Shown in pieces: positions 55,106 to 64,000 of a DNA stretch of 64,000 bases (the first letter of the stretch is position 1; every line of letters starts with the position of its first letter). Position numbers and translations under genes: made by a program. This DNA is from an uncultured Paracoccaceae bacterium. GTDB lineage: Bacteria; Pseudomonadota; Alphaproteobacteria; Rhodobacterales; Rhodobacteraceae. Under the pieces are notes generated by a model. It was given only the letters and a program-made list of their open reading frames with translations, was not told the origin of the DNA and did no database searches. The stretch spans positions 328,125 to 392,124 of the forward strand of contig CANMIX010000001.1 of the NCBI GenBank assembly GCA_947497985.1, written 5' to 3'.

Positions 55106-56287
55106 ATGGTTACGAGTGACGCATTGCAAGAACCCTCTCCTGAAGGGGGATGGTCTGAGGCGATGATCACAGTCGCACAGGCGCATGTTGTTCCGCCAAC
55201 AATAAGTGCTTTGGTTCAGCCGGCCGGTGTTTTGTATCGTGATGGCACCTATTGCCCTCAAGGGGCTTTGTGGCGCCGATACCGTCCGATTACCACGCAA
55301 CCGAACATGCCAAACCCAGTTGGTCCAATGCTTGAGGGACGGTGGCTCTGGGGCGGTGTTCTATGGGCGCATTTCGGACATTTCCTGGTCGAAAGCGCTG
55401 CTCGCCTTTGGGCGCTGGCGGATTTGCATCGTCCTGTGGATGGCGTTCTCTTCATTCCCAAACGCCCAGATCCGGATGTTGCCATTCGCGGTTTTCAATC
55501 GGACTTTATCCGCTGTTTTTCGCCTGAACTCCCGATCAAGCTGGCGACTTCTGCCATGCAGGTTGAAGAACTGGTCGTACCAGGGCAGGGCTTTGGACTG
55601 GGTTCGATCGTGTCCGGAACGCCAAAATTCCGCAACGCAATTCATGCGCGTTTTGCACGAGATATCAAACCCGATGGACCGGATCGGATTTACCTGTCGC
55701 GCTCCAAGCTTGGCTTAAACAAAGGCGGGCTCCTGGGCGAAGAGGAGCTGGAAGACCGCCTGCGTGCGGAAGGATATGAAATTTTTCATCCGCAAGACCA
55801 CAGTTTGGATGTGCAGCTGGCCCGTTACAAAGCTGCGCGGCAAATCGTTGCGGCTGACGGGTCCGCGCTTCATCTCTACGCTATGGTCGGTCGGCCGGAC
55901 CAACAGGTTGCCATGATTCTGCGCCGCGATTCTGGTGCAAACTTGCAATTGGTGAAGAACGTTCAGTCGTTCTGCAAATGCGATCCTTTGGTGATCAATG
56001 CGCTGCGTACGGAATGGCTCCCAATCAACAAGCAAAGATCCAGTCGCGAAAGCCATGGGGAACTGGACCATCAGGTGATTGGCGCTGAATTGGCGCGGGA
56101 AGGTTTCATCAGCAAGGATGCAAGTTGGCAGCCCATCATGGGACGCAGGCGCCGTATCATGTTGCGTGAAAAGGGGATTCGCGAGGATGAAAACTACGTT
56201 GAATCGCCCAAGTTCAAGCAGCAGCGCATTCGTGAGGTGCGACGCCAGCGTCGCGCGGAACGCGCTGCACAGGACCTTCAGCCTTAA
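55106..56287 (+). CDS. Glycosyltransferase family 61 (DUF563) protein
   Basis: The 393-residue product has the GT61 core: GGVLWAHFGHFLVESAARLWAL near residues 92-113, YLSRSKLG, and EIFHPQDHSLDVQLARYKAA then IVAADGSALHLYAMV. The C-terminal 60 residues are Arg/Lys-rich and charged (KFKQQRIREVRRQRRAERAA), probably coiled. Likely a cytoplasmic enzyme of surface polysaccharide or glycan synthesis; acceptor unknown. It ends convergent with the HD gene, overlapping by 4 nt, and starts 8 bp after regA. Confidence 0.87.
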   Translation: MVTSDALQEPSPEGGWSEAMITVAQAHVVPPTISALVQPAGVLYRDGTYCPQGALWRRYRPITTQPNMPNPVGPMLEGRWLWGGVLWAHFGHFLVESAARLWALADLHRPVDGVLFIPKRPDPDVAIRGFQSDFIRCFSPELPIKLATSAMQVEELVVPGQGFGLGSIVSGTPKFRNAIHARFARDIKPDGPDRIYLSRSKLGLNKGGLLGEEELEDRLRAEGYEIFHPQDHSLDVQLARYKAARQIVAADGSALHLYAMVGRPDQQVAMILRRDSGANLQLVKNVQSFCKCDPLVINALRTEWLPINKQRSSRESHGELDHQVIGAELAREGFISKDASWQPIMGRRRRIMLREKGIREDENYVESPKFKQQRIREVRRQRRAERAAQDLQP

Positions 56288-56877
56288 AGAGCGGCCAACA
56301 GCTCTTCATGTCTTTTGACAAAATCAGCACGCACTTCGACCGGAGGGCGAAGATCAATTTTTAAATTTGCAATGATATCAGGGTTCGGTCGACCAAAGAA
56401 TTTATTGGCCTCCTTCTCGGAAAAACCGGCGATTTGAACGGCTTCCATCCAGGCGCTGACTTTGTCCGCGCGTTTGATTTGCGACTTGATCGTCTTTGGC
56501 AGAACGGCCGGCAGGCCGAACCGGATATGAATGGCGGCCGTCAAACGTTCATCAAGCGCGCCATACCCCGGACCAACCGCTGCCTTGACCGGCGAAATCA
56601 TGTCACCGATCACATATTCTGGTGCGTCGTGCAGCAGGGCCGCCAGTTGCCATTTCACCGGTGCCTTGGGGCACAGGCGCGCGTAGATCTGCTCCACCAA
56701 CAAGGAATGCTCTGCAACCGAATAGGCAAAATCGCCCTGAGTTTGACCGTTCCACCGGGCAACAAAAGCCAACCCATGGGCGATGTCTTCAATTTCAATA
56801 TCAACCGGGGTGGGGTCCAAAAGGTCCAATCGGCGCCCAGACAGCATTCTTTGCCAGGCTCGCGGAGCTTTCGCCAT
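56284..56877 (-). CDS. HD-domain phosphohydrolase, YfbR-like
   Basis: The 197-residue product has the HD signature: AEHSLLVEQIYA (first His), ALLHDAPEYVIGDMISPVK (HD pair). This is the 5'-deoxynucleotidase/YfbR-type subfamily by pattern; no nucleotide-specific residue was checked. The ATG at 56877 has GAGG 8 nt upstream. The longer frame to 56913 is not supported. Confidence 0.83.
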   Translation of the reverse strand: MAKAPRAWQRMLSGRRLDLLDPTPVDIEIEDIAHGLAFVARWNGQTQGDFAYSVAEHSLLVEQIYARLCPKAPVKWQLAALLHDAPEYVIGDMISPVKAAVGPGYGALDERLTAAIHIRFGLPAVLPKTIKSQIKRADKVSAWMEAVQIAGFSEKEANKFFGRPNPDIIANLKIDLRPPVEVRADFVKRHEELLAAL

Positions 56878-57072
56878 TTGCAGTTTCCTCTTCAATAACG
56901 CGTTGAAATGCAACGTTTTTTTAATTCTAGGACGCTGCGTTCCACAGGATGGTGACCTCAGCGTGATTGAAATATACGCTCAAAATACACATAATACATA
57001 GTAAGGGAGGAGCCCTGTGACCTCTCACCCAGGCCCTCTCTAGAGACTGACTTCTAGCGAAAGGAGCTTGCT

Positions 57073-57387
57073 ATGTTCAAGCGTTTGTTAAGTGTGTGTA
57101 TGATCTTTGGGATGGCCGCGACTGCCCCGCCTGCCGCTGCTGGAACCTGTACAGAACGATCCAAACTTATTGAGAGATTGTCTGAAAAATATGCCGAAAA
57201 TCTAACGGCGGGGGGGATACGCAGTGGACGAAAAGGAAACGCCCTTTTCGAGATTTGGTCCTCAGAAGAGACCGGAACCTTCACCCTTCTTGTTACTTAT
57301 CCAAATGGTGTAAGCTGCGTTGTGGCGGCCGGTACCGATTTTTTTGATACGTTACCTGCAAAAATGCCACTTGGAACTCCTGGCTGA
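57073..57387 (+). CDS. Small exported hypothetical protein
   Basis: Function not recognised. The 104-residue product has a signal peptide (about 1-24: basic MFKR, hydrophobic LLSVCMIFGMAATAPP, AAA-G cleavage) and a mature part of about 80 residues with two Cys (in TCTERSK and VSCVVAA) that could form a disulfide. GAAAGGAG precedes the ATG. It is the last gene before ahcY, 97 bp away. Confidence 0.75.
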   Translation: MFKRLLSVCMIFGMAATAPPAAAGTCTERSKLIERLSEKYAENLTAGGIRSGRKGNALFEIWSSEETGTFTLLVTYPNGVSCVVAAGTDFFDTLPAKMPLGTPG

Positions 57388-57484
57388 CCTGATCTGACGC
57401 TTACTCAGGGCATGTTCGTTGCTTGTAAACCATTCGGGTGTTAGGGCCTGCATAGCAAACCCTCTAACCAGAATGGAGCTGACT

Positions 57485-58870
57485 ATGGCCGGGGACTATA
57501 TCGTCAAGGACATCGCGCTGGCAGAATTTGGCCGCAAAGAACTCAATATCGCGGAAACCGAAATGCCGGGCCTGATGTCGTTGCGCGAAGAATATGGCGA
57601 CAGTAAACCGCTGAAAGGCGCGCGCATCGTCGGCTCGCTTCACATGACAATCCAAACCGCTGTTTTGATCGAAACACTGGTCGATCTGGGTGCGGATGTG
57701 CGCTGGGCGTCATGCAACATCTTCTCAACCCAGGACCACGCTGCTGCGGCGATCGCGGCTGCCAATGTTCCTGTATTTGCGATCAAAGGTCAGTCACTGG
57801 AAGAGCATTGGGACTACCTCGACAAATCCTTCATGTTCGAAGACGGTCCGAACCTGATCCTCGACGACGGTGGCGACGCAACGCTTTACGTTCTTCTTGG
57901 CGCACGCGCCGAAGCAGGTGAGGACATCATTCCGGTGCCCGAATCCGAAGAAGAGACAGTGATCAAAGCGCAGATCAAAAAGCGGATGGAGCAGAGCCCA
58001 GGTTGGTTCACCAAGACCCGCGATGCGATCATGGGCGTGTCTGAGGAAACCACCACGGGTGTGCACCGCCTGTACGAACTGCAGAAAAACGGCCAGCTGC
58101 CGTTCCCTGCGATCAACGTGAACGATTCTGTCACCAAGTCGAAGTTCGACAACAAATATGGCTGTAAAGAATCGCTGGTTGACGGCATTCGCCGCGCAAC
58201 CGACACCATGATGGCCGGCAAGGTTGCTGTTGTCTGTGGTTACGGCGACGTGGGCAAAGGTTCTGCTGCGTCACTGGCGGGTGCTGGTGCACGTGTAAAA
58301 GTCACCGAGGCTGATCCGATCTGCGCCCTGCAGGCTGCGATGGATGGTTTCGAAGTGGTTCTGCTGGAAGAAGCGCTGGACGCCGACGTGTTCATCACCA
58401 CCACTGGCAACAAAGACATTCTACGCATCGAACACATGCGTGAAATGAAAGACATGGCGATTGTCGGCAACATCGGCCACTTTGACAATGAGATCCAGGT
58501 TGCGGCTCTGAAGAACCACAAATGGACCAACATCAAAGAACAGGTCGACATGATCGAGATGCCGTCTGGCAACCGTTTGATCCTGCTTTCTGAGGGCCGT
58601 CTGCTGAACCTTGGCAACGCAACCGGTCACCCATCCTTTGTGATGTCTGCGTCGTTTACCAACCAGGTTCTGGCTCAGATTGAGCTGTTCCAGCGTGGCG
58701 ACAATTACAAAAACGAAGTCTACATCTTGCCCAAGCACTTGGATGAGAAAGTGGCTGCCCTGCATCTGGGTCGCGTTGGTGCCAAACTGACCAAACTGAC
58801 GCCAGAGCAAGCGGCCTATATCGGTGTAACACCCGAAGGTCCGTTCAAGCCTGAGCATTACCGCTACTAA
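57485..58870 (+). CDS. ahcY: Adenosylhomocysteinase
   Basis: Recycles SAH to homocysteine and adenosine after methylation reactions. The 461-residue product has [26 protein letters not shown], the NAD loop [14 protein letters not shown] near residue 250, and the C-terminal [12 protein letters not shown] ending typical of the family. GGAG lies 8 nt before the ATG; the ORF to 57419 is not family-like. Codon use looks strongly biased, as expected of a highly expressed gene. Confidence 0.97.
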   Translation: MAGDYIVKDIALAEFGRKELNIAETEMPGLMSLREEYGDSKPLKGARIVGSLHMTIQTAVLIETLVDLGADVRWASCNIFSTQDHAAAAIAAANVPVFAIKGQSLEEHWDYLDKSFMFEDGPNLILDDGGDATLYVLLGARAEAGEDIIPVPESEEETVIKAQIKKRMEQSPGWFTKTRDAIMGVSEETTTGVHRLYELQKNGQLPFPAINVNDSVTKSKFDNKYGCKESLVDGIRRATDTMMAGKVAVVCGYGDVGKGSAASLAGAGARVKVTEADPICALQAAMDGFEVVLLEEALDADVFITTTGNKDILRIEHMREMKDMAIVGNIGHFDNEIQVAALKNHKWTNIKEQVDMIEMPSGNRLILLSEGRLLNLGNATGHPSFVMSASFTNQVLAQIELFQRGDNYKNEVYILPKHLDEKVAALHLGRVGAKLTKLTPEQAAYIGVTPEGPFKPEHYRY

Positions 58871-58890
58871 ACAAACCCCGTTTTGTTTCA

Positions 58891-58926
58891 CCGCCGTCCG
58901 TCGTTTTCGCCGGGCGGCGGTTTTGT
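58891..58926 (+). terminator. Rho-independent terminator after ahcY
   Basis: Stem CCGCCGTCC / GGGCGGCGG (one G-U) with a 12-nt loop, then TTTTG, 20 bp past the stop. Confidence 0.85.
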
Positions 58927-59109
58927 TTTGTGTGGTCAATTTTGCAACCAACATGACCAGTAAATTTGCCTGACCAAAAGAACGCTCAGTCCCCTTGCGA
59001 TGGCTTGGGGGAAATAAGGGTAAATCTTTTCCTTTGTTGTTGAAAAATTTGCGCCTAGTGTTTGCCCATAACCATTTGTAGGCACCGATTAATAGGTTGG
59101 GAGAATGAT

Positions 59110-59451
59110 ATGGGTAAGAGAGACGATCTGATTGCACAGTATGCAGATGATCTGAAAAACAAGTGCGGTATGGAACCAGACATGGACCTGCTGACCAAAG
59201 TGACAATTGGATGCGGTCCAGCGATCTATAACGCCGATGCCTCCACCGTTGCTTCCAGCCAAGAGAGCGAGCTGGAAACCGTCAAGACCAATTTCCTGGT
59301 TAAAAAATTGGGGCTGGCAGATGGTCCGGAATTGATGGATGCGATCAATTCTGTGGTCGAGACTTATGGTAAGTCCGAACGCAACAAATATCGCGCGGTT
59401 GTCTATTACATGCTGACCAAGCATTTTGGCAAAGAAGCTGTGTACAGCTAA
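59110..59451 (+). CDS. DUF2853 family protein
   Basis: The 113-residue product matches the DUF2853 pattern: DDLIAQYADDLKNKCGM, LLTKVTIGCGPAIYNADAS, NFLVKKLGLADG, KYRAVVYYMLTKHFG. Function unknown. The ATG at 59110 is preceded by GGGAGAATGAT; the upstream frame from 59062 is untranslated leader. It is flanked by gene-free DNA on both sides (ahcY terminator and a candidate small RNA). Confidence 0.85.
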   Translation: MGKRDDLIAQYADDLKNKCGMEPDMDLLTKVTIGCGPAIYNADASTVASSQESELETVKTNFLVKKLGLADGPELMDAINSVVETYGKSERNKYRAVVYYMLTKHFGKEAVYS

Positions 59452-59467
59452 GTTGCACAAAAACTCT

Positions 59468-59501
59468 GGTCGCCTGGGTCTTTGGACTGTCTAAGGCGAC
59501 C
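59468..59501 (-). terminator. Hairpin after DUF2853, likely minus-strand terminator
   Basis: GGTCGCCT / AGGCGACC, perfect 8-bp stem with an 18-nt loop. On the minus strand it is followed by AGAGTTTTTG, so it may terminate transcripts running from the DUF1761 gene. On the plus strand no T-run follows. Confidence 0.45.
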
Positions 59502-59559
59502 GGATACAAACTCAGATAATCATCTGAATTTGACACATATTATCCACGCTAATGCTTTG

Positions 59560-59693
59560 CGGAATCACGGCGTGTGAGGGTATGAATAAGTACAGCCAGG
59601 ATGGCAGGACAAAGATTTCATACGCGTGTGGTGGATACGGAACACGCGGGGTGGAAGGGAAGGTTCTGTTCGTCCCGGAACCTTCCCTTTTTT
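59560..59693 (+). ncRNA. Candidate small RNA with own terminator
   Basis: Gene-free 285-bp interval with three perfect stem-loops on the plus strand: GTATGAA (59580-59586)/TTCATAC (59617-59623) enclosing a small GCC/GGC hairpin, CGCGTGT (59623-59629)/ACACGCG (59642-59648), and a 12-bp terminator stem ending at 59689 with a T-run. TTGACA at 59530-59535 is a possible -35 box; no good -10 follows at standard spacing. The next gene downstream is on the opposite strand, so a riboswitch in a leader is unlikely. The 5' end is a guess. No known family recognised. Confidence 0.5.
59655..59693 (+). terminator. Strong terminator of the candidate small RNA
   Basis: AAGGGAAGGTTC / GAACCTTCCCTT, 12-bp perfect stem (59655-59666, 59678-59689), then TTTT. 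Confidence 0.85.
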
Positions 59694-59736
59694 ATTTGAT
59701 CGAAGCGTCTAGGTAATGGCTGATATGATCCGTTGA

Positions 59737-60132
59737 TCAAAACAGCGCTAGAACCAAACCGATCGCGCCGCAGGCCAGCGTGGCATAACCGCCATCAATC
59801 AGGGTCAGCGCCTTGGGTCGCATCGCATACATATTGTTGAGTGCGATCCAAGGAGAGATGAAGAACATTCCTACACCGATACCACCAAGCAAGCCTGCGC
59901 CGATGCTGTCGATCCCGGAAAGGGAAAAGATGTGTCGCATCATGCCAGCAACAACCAATTGAATTACAAAACTGATCGCAAAGATGGCAGGTGACATGCC
60001 CCCTTTGGGCTTTCCATCGGCGTCAACTTCAACACCAGATGCTTTGATCCAAGGGTTGGACAAGACACCGTACCAGACGGCGCCCAAAACAAATCCAACA
60101 GCAGCAGCTATAAATACGCTTAACAGTTCCAA
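59737..60132 (-). CDS. DUF1761 membrane protein
   Basis: The 131-residue product has four hydrophobic helices and the DUF1761 N-terminal pattern AAAVGFVLGAVWYGVLSNPWIKASG. Small inner-membrane protein; function unknown. It follows the EVE gene by 40 bp on the same strand. Confidence 0.82.
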   Translation of the reverse strand: MELLSVFIAAAVGFVLGAVWYGVLSNPWIKASGVEVDADGKPKGGMSPAIFAISFVIQLVVAGMMRHIFSLSGIDSIGAGLLGGIGVGMFFISPWIALNNMYAMRPKALTLIDGGYATLACGAIGLVLALF

Positions 60133-60172
60133 ATCAATGTCTCCTCGTTAACTATGGGCGCAAGGCGACGGG

Positions 60173-60595
60173 TCACGCAGGGTCCGTTTGACCCAAGGCG
60201 CAGACTTCGGCCCATTCTTCTGGTGTGACGGGCTGAACAGATAGGCGTGAATTCTTCACAAGGATCATTTCTGCCAACGGTTCATGATGTTTGATTTGAT
60301 CTAGCGTGACCGGCGTCGCAAAGCTACGAACCGCTTTGATGTCAACGCATTCCCATCGGGGATCGTTTGCCTTGCTGTCGGGATGAACCTCGGCACAAAC
60401 CTCTACGATCCCGACCACAGATTTCTCTTTCTGAGAATGATAGAAAAACCCGAGATCGCCCAACTTCATCTCGCGCATAAAGTTGCGGGCCTGATAGTTG
60501 CGTACGCCGTCCCACTCCTCACCTTCGTCTCCTTTGGCAATCTGGTCATCCCAGCTCCAGGTCGAAGGTTCGGATTTGAACAGCCAGTAACGCAT
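60173..60595 (-). CDS. EVE-domain protein
   Basis: The 140-residue product starts MRYWLFKSEPSTWSWDDQ, the N-terminal motif of EVE domains, followed by WDGVRNYQARNFMREMKLGDLGFFYHS. EVE domains are related to PUA and YTH domains and bind modified bases in nucleic acids. The ATG at 60595 overlaps the YciI stop by 1 nt, so the two are coupled. Target unknown. Confidence 0.88.
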   Translation of the reverse strand: MRYWLFKSEPSTWSWDDQIAKGDEGEEWDGVRNYQARNFMREMKLGDLGFFYHSQKEKSVVGIVEVCAEVHPDSKANDPRWECVDIKAVRSFATPVTLDQIKHHEPLAEMILVKNSRLSVQPVTPEEWAEVCALGQTDPA

Positions 60596-60867
60596 CAGCC
60601 GATGACCTTTTTCCAAGTGATCAGATCGACAGCTTCAAACAAATCCGCCTTGGCATAGGGGTCGCTGTCGGCCCAGGCTTGTGCCGCCGCCATATCCGCA
60701 ACATCAAGAATGATAAGGGAGCCAACCATGGCTCCATCCTGATCCAACAATGGGCCGGCCTGGGCAACAACACCGGTTTCTTTGATATACGCCAAATGTG
60801 CGTCACGGTTATCCAAACGCACCTGAAGATTTCCAGGTTTGTCGCGGGCAATCAATGCAACGAGCAT
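60595..60867 (-). CDS. YciI-family protein
   Basis: The 90-residue product has the YciI/dimeric alpha-beta barrel pattern: NRDAHLAYIKETG with the conserved His, DGAMVGSLIILDVADMAAAQAWADSDPYAKADLF. YciI proteins are small with unclear activity; some act as dehydrochlorinase-like enzymes. It starts 1 bp after the gpsA stop and is coupled to the EVE gene downstream. Confidence 0.85.
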   Translation of the reverse strand: MLVALIARDKPGNLQVRLDNRDAHLAYIKETGVVAQAGPLLDQDGAMVGSLIILDVADMAAAQAWADSDPYAKADLFEAVDLITWKKVIG

Positions 60868-60868
60868 T

Positions 60869-61831
60869 TTATTCCTCTTTTAATGGTCTTGTAAGTAATT
60901 GCGCCGCTGCGTCTGCAATCGTCAAGCTTTGATCCAACAAAGCCACCACGGTTTGGGTGATTGGCATATCAATCCCCAAAGATTTTGCCTTTTCCAACGC
61001 GGCGCGAGCCGTGGCGGCGCCTTCGACGGTGACAGAGGGGTCAAATGATTCTCCCCGCCCCAAAGACAGCCCGAGGCTGAAATTACGAGACAACGCAGAG
61101 CTACAGGTCAGCGTCAAATCGCCAAACCCAGACAGTCCTGATAGGGTCTCGGGGCGCGCACCAACGGTCAGCGCCATCCGCTGCATTTCTGCGAAACCCC
61201 GTGTCATCAACGCCGCGCGTGCGCTTTCGCCGAGGCCCGCGCCGATGACCGCACCGCACGCAATGGCAAAGACGTTCTTTAACGCACCTCCCAATTCCGC
61301 GCCAACCGTGTCGGTGGTCCGATACAGTCGCAGATTGGCGGTGGTCAGGGCTGTTTGCAGTGTGCCGCTGGTTTCAGAATGCGCGCAGGCGAGGGTGAGG
61401 GCAGTTGGCAGGCCACGTGCGATGTCGGCGGCAAAACTGGGGCCGGTCAAAAGGGCAGGGACTGCGGTTGGCGCTGCTTCAGACATGACGCCGATTGGAC
61501 CCAACCCAGATGTCAGTTCGACACCTTTGCAGCAGGCAACCAGTGTTTTACCCGAAAACAGATCGGGGGTTTCTTCCAAAAACACCCGCAGTCGCTGCAT
61601 TGGGACGGCAAGCAGCAAAATGTCGCTCTCACAGGCGGCAGTCTTATCGGCGGTAATTGCAACGCCTTTGGGGATGTGTACATCGGGCAGACGTTTTTGG
61701 TTGATCCGGGTGCGGGCCATATCGGCGACGTGATTGCGATCGCGGGACCACAAGGTGACAGCGCGGGAGCCGCTTAGGCTGATGGCAAGCGCGGTGCCAA
61801 ACGCGCCGGCGCCCAGAACCGAAACGCTCAT
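60869..61831 (-). CDS. gpsA: Glycerol-3-phosphate dehydrogenase [NAD(P)+]
   Basis: Makes sn-glycerol-3-phosphate for phospholipids. The 320-residue product has the NAD loop [11 protein letters not shown] at residues 5-15, [17 protein letters not shown] and the catalytic Lys in [13 protein letters not shown]. Length and motifs typical. Its start overlaps tsaD by 4 nt (ATGA). Confidence 0.96.
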   Translation of the reverse strand: MSVSVLGAGAFGTALAISLSGSRAVTLWSRDRNHVADMARTRINQKRLPDVHIPKGVAITADKTAACESDILLLAVPMQRLRVFLEETPDLFSGKTLVACCKGVELTSGLGPIGVMSEAAPTAVPALLTGPSFAADIARGLPTALTLACAHSETSGTLQTALTTANLRLYRTTDTVGAELGGALKNVFAIACGAVIGAGLGESARAALMTRGFAEMQRMALTVGARPETLSGLSGFGDLTLTCSSALSRNFSLGLSLGRGESFDPSVTVEGAATARAALEKAKSLGIDMPITQTVVALLDQSLTIADAAAQLLTRPLKEE

Positions 61832-62925
61832 GCTTTGGCTCCTTTTTTACCGCTGCCGATCAATGCGGGGCTGGTTTGGTCCAATGGCCAGCGCGGACGT
61901 GCGGACAATGACATGTCGTCGCGTGCGCCCGCTTTGAACCGTTCCATGCCGGCATAGGCGATCATCGCGGCATTATCAGTGCACAGGCTCAAAGGGGGTG
62001 CCACGAATTGAGTTTTGAATTCGGCACACAGCGCCTGCAGGCCTGCGCGGATCGCGGTATTTGCGGCCACACCGCCGGCAACGGCGATGGTTGGATAGGC
62101 AGGTGCTTCGTTCATATAGAGTTCAAGCGCGCGTTTGGTTTTGGCTACAACCACATCGACAATAGCATCTTGAAATCCTGCACATAGGTCGGCGCGGTCT
62201 TGATGTGACAACCCACCTTTTTCCGCGACGATCTGGTCGCGCATCCGCATCAATGCGGTCTTGAGGCCGGAAAAGGACATGTTGCAATCTGCGCGATCCT
62301 TGAGAGGACGTGGAAAACGGAAGCGTTTTGGATCACCGTTTTCAGCCTCGGCCTGAACAGCAGGCCCGCCGGGCTGTGGCAGGCCCAAAAGACGTGCGGT
62401 TTTGTCAAAAGCTTCACCGGGCGCGTCATCAATGGTGCCGCCCAAGCGCGTGAAATCTTCTGGACCGCGGGCAATCAGGAACTGGCAATGCCCGCCGGAG
62501 ACAAGCAACATCAGATAGGGGTAAGGGACCTGATCCGTCAAACGCGGCGTCAGCGCATGTCCGGCCAAATGGTTCACACCGATCAGGGGCAGACCGGTTG
62601 CGGCCACAATACCCTTGGCACACATCACGCCTGAAATCACACCGCCAATCAGTCCGGGGCCGGCGGTGACTGCAACCGCATCCAGTTCGGCAAAGGTTGT
62701 GGAGGAAGCAGCCATTGCGTCTTGCACACAGTGGTCCAGTTTTTCCGCATGGGCGCGGGCGGCAATTTCTGGCACCACTCCGCCAAAGGCGCTGTGCAAT
62801 TCGGTCTGTCCGAACACAACTGAGGACAAGATTTCCACTCGCCCGTCCTGTGTTTCACGTAAAACAGCGGCGGCCGTGTCGTCACAGCTGCTTTCGATCC
62901 CCAGAACAGTCAGTGTTTCAGTCAT
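61828..62925 (-). CDS. tsaD: TsaD, tRNA threonylcarbamoyladenosine transferase
   Basis: Catalytic component of t6A synthesis. The 365-residue product has the ASKHA start [15 protein letters not shown] (near residue 8), the metal-binding motif [28 protein letters not shown] and the late [14 protein letters not shown] block. The ATG at 62925 is used; the longer frame upstream overlaps the divergent hemD gene. It is coupled to gpsA. Confidence 0.95.
   Translation of the reverse strand: MTETLTVLGIESSCDDTAAAVLRETQDGRVEILSSVVFGQTELHSAFGGVVPEIAARAHAEKLDHCVQDAMAASSTTFAELDAVAVTAGPGLIGGVISGVMCAKGIVAATGLPLIGVNHLAGHALTPRLTDQVPYPYLMLLVSGGHCQFLIARGPEDFTRLGGTIDDAPGEAFDKTARLLGLPQPGGPAVQAEAENGDPKRFRFPRPLKDRADCNMSFSGLKTALMRMRDQIVAEKGGLSHQDRADLCAGFQDAIVDVVVAKTKRALELYMNEAPAYPTIAVAGGVAANTAIRAGLQALCAEFKTQFVAPPLSLCTDNAAMIAYAGMERFKAGARDDMSLSARPRWPLDQTSPALIGSGKKGAKA
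62851..62866. promoter_or_regulatory. Degenerate parS-like site in tsaD
   Basis: TGTTTCACGTAAAACA differs from the parS consensus at one position (A for G at position 11). It lies within tsaD, about 36 kb from the perfect sites. Whether ParB binds is unknown. Confidence 0.4.
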
Positions 62926-62998
62926 CGCCCTACCATTGCATCCATTTGTGCAGGGGGCTACCACCTTAGGCGCGTTCAAACAATCCCGGGGGAAGCGC

Positions 62999-63697
62999 GT
63001 GGTTTGCCTGTTGATGACCCGATCAGTTGCTGCATCCATGCAGTTTTGGAACGATCTTCCCGCAAACTTGCGCGCGGATCTACAGCTTGTCGTCTCTCCG
63101 TTGCTTGAGATCGTTCCAATGGCGTTTGCAGCTGAAATGGCTAAATACAGGTCTGTAATTTTTTCCTCTGCAAACGCGGTGATTGAAGCTTCCAAACAAC
63201 CGGTGCGGGCGGACGCATTTTGCGTGGGTACACAAACTACCGAGATTGCAATGCTACATGGCTGGCGCGCCGAATGCGCCGGGCAAACCGCTGCGCAATT
63301 GGTTCAAACTCTTACGCGCAAGGACGGGTTAACCGGACCACTGGCCCATATACACGGTCAGCACACGCGCGGCGACATTGCCGGTCGGCTGAATAGCAAC
63401 GGCATAAGATGCGATCACTATGTCGTCTATGATCAGGTCCTCAAGCCATTGAGTGCAGAAGCGAAGACCAGCCTCTCAAACGATAAACGACACATTGTGC
63501 CGCTTTTTTCCCCGCGCACTGCGCAGCAATTTGCTTATGAATGTGGCACAGCAGAAAACATCTTTTTTATTGCGATGAGCGAAGCTGTTGCGGAACCGTT
63601 GAAGTCTTTGGACTATATGGAGTTGCAAATATCTCGGGCACCTGATGCTGCATCTATGGCGGAACTGGTTCGCAATGCCGCAGATCGCTTAGCATAG
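62999..63697 (+). CDS. hemD: Uroporphyrinogen-III synthase, HemD-like
   Basis: The 232-residue product is a diverged HemD: start [19 protein letters not shown], the SSANAV block ([12 protein letters not shown]), [15 protein letters not shown] and [10 protein letters not shown], then [11 protein letters not shown] near the end. HemD sequences are poorly conserved, so the call leans on these segments and on position beside tsaD and the mitofilin-position gene. GTG at 62999 with GGGGGA 5 nt upstream is the chosen start; ATG at 63014 is the alternative. hemC is not in the window. Confidence 0.8.
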   Translation: MVCLLMTRSVAASMQFWNDLPANLRADLQLVVSPLLEIVPMAFAAEMAKYRSVIFSSANAVIEASKQPVRADAFCVGTQTTEIAMLHGWRAECAGQTAAQLVQTLTRKDGLTGPLAHIHGQHTRGDIAGRLNSNGIRCDHYVVYDQVLKPLSAEAKTSLSNDKRHIVPLFSPRTAQQFAYECGTAENIFFIAMSEAVAEPLKSLDYMELQISRAPDAASMAELVRNAADRLA

Positions 63698-63775
63698 CTT
63701 GAGACAGGCGGATGTGCGCAGTAGTGTCGCGCAGACGTTCAACCAAAAGATTTTGAGATTCGAAGGGAAATCGGC

Positions 63776-64000
<225 letters not shown>

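Noticed and set aside
57388..57484. SAH riboswitch upstream of ahcY
   Set aside because: The 97-bp leader has only an imperfect GTTAGGG/CCCTCTAAC pairing and no clear aptamer; the known SAH riboswitch is not recognisable.
59452..59736. tRNA or 6S RNA in the interval after DUF2853
   Set aside because: No T-loop GTTCGANNC motif or cloverleaf, and no large-bubble single hairpin as in 6S RNA.

Overview
The window is chromosomal DNA from an alphaproteobacterium of the order Rhodobacterales, most likely the marine Roseobacter group. The evidence is gene content and order: divergent regB / senC-regA, the gene order rho-mnmE-mnmG-rsmG-parA-parB, the run maf-aroE-coaE-dnaQ-secB, hslV/hslU, addAB-trxA behind tsaE-amgK-murU, and tsaD-gpsA beside a hemD-like gene and a mitofilin-position gene. 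The species cannot be read from the sequence. I see no insertion sequence, prophage, CRISPR array, rRNA or tRNA. It is core chromosome, densely packed, with many 1-8 nt gene overlaps.

Layout. 1-4.7 kb: a minus-strand run hslO - CoA-type Nudix - cca - ABC exporter. 4.8-7.0 kb: a second Nudix gene, a receiver-SpoIIE phosphatase and a divergent Hpt protein. 7-15.6 kb: ilvA, a membrane protein, argG, an exported msrA, a PfkB sugar kinase, a malic enzyme-phosphotransacetylase fusion with a palindromic operator-like site upstream, and an isolated flagellin. 15.7-23 kb: mutS, grpE/hrcA, rph-rdgB-hemW-ybaN. 23-30.4 kb: parB, parA, rsmG, mnmG, mnmE, rho, hemJ, with two perfect parS sites inside the 5' ends of rsmG and mnmG. 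30.42-30.82 kb: the only gene-free stretch over 300 bp. It holds DnaA-box-like nonamers, two perfect inverted repeats, an A/T-rich palindrome and four GANTC sites, and is the best candidate for the replication origin. 30.8-37.1 kb: maf, aroE, coaE, dnaQ, secB, fxsA, a Tim44-like gene, mltA, smr. 37-42 kb: a lipoprotein hydrolase, hslU - membrane protein - hslV, a DUF1127 gene, trxA. 42-54 kb: addA, addB, murU, amgK, tsaE, a kinase-less PAS protein and regB on the minus strand. 53.8-64 kb: senC, regA, a GT61 glycosyltransferase, an HD hydrolase, ahcY, DUF2853, a candidate small RNA, DUF1761, EVE, YciI, gpsA, tsaD, hemD, and the start of a protein whose N-terminus is a Glu-Thr repeat cut by the window end.

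How it fits together. The centre is the origin and segregation region: a candidate oriC, ParA/ParB and parS, with MutS, DnaQ and AddAB nearby. A second theme is tRNA maturation and modification (Cca, MnmE, MnmG, TsaD, TsaE). A third is proteostasis (Hsp33, GrpE, HrcA, SecB, HslUV, TrxA). RegBA-SenC is the redox switch of this group. Coordinates of stem-loops and palindromes were read base by base. No similarity search, folding energy or GC-skew calculation was run.
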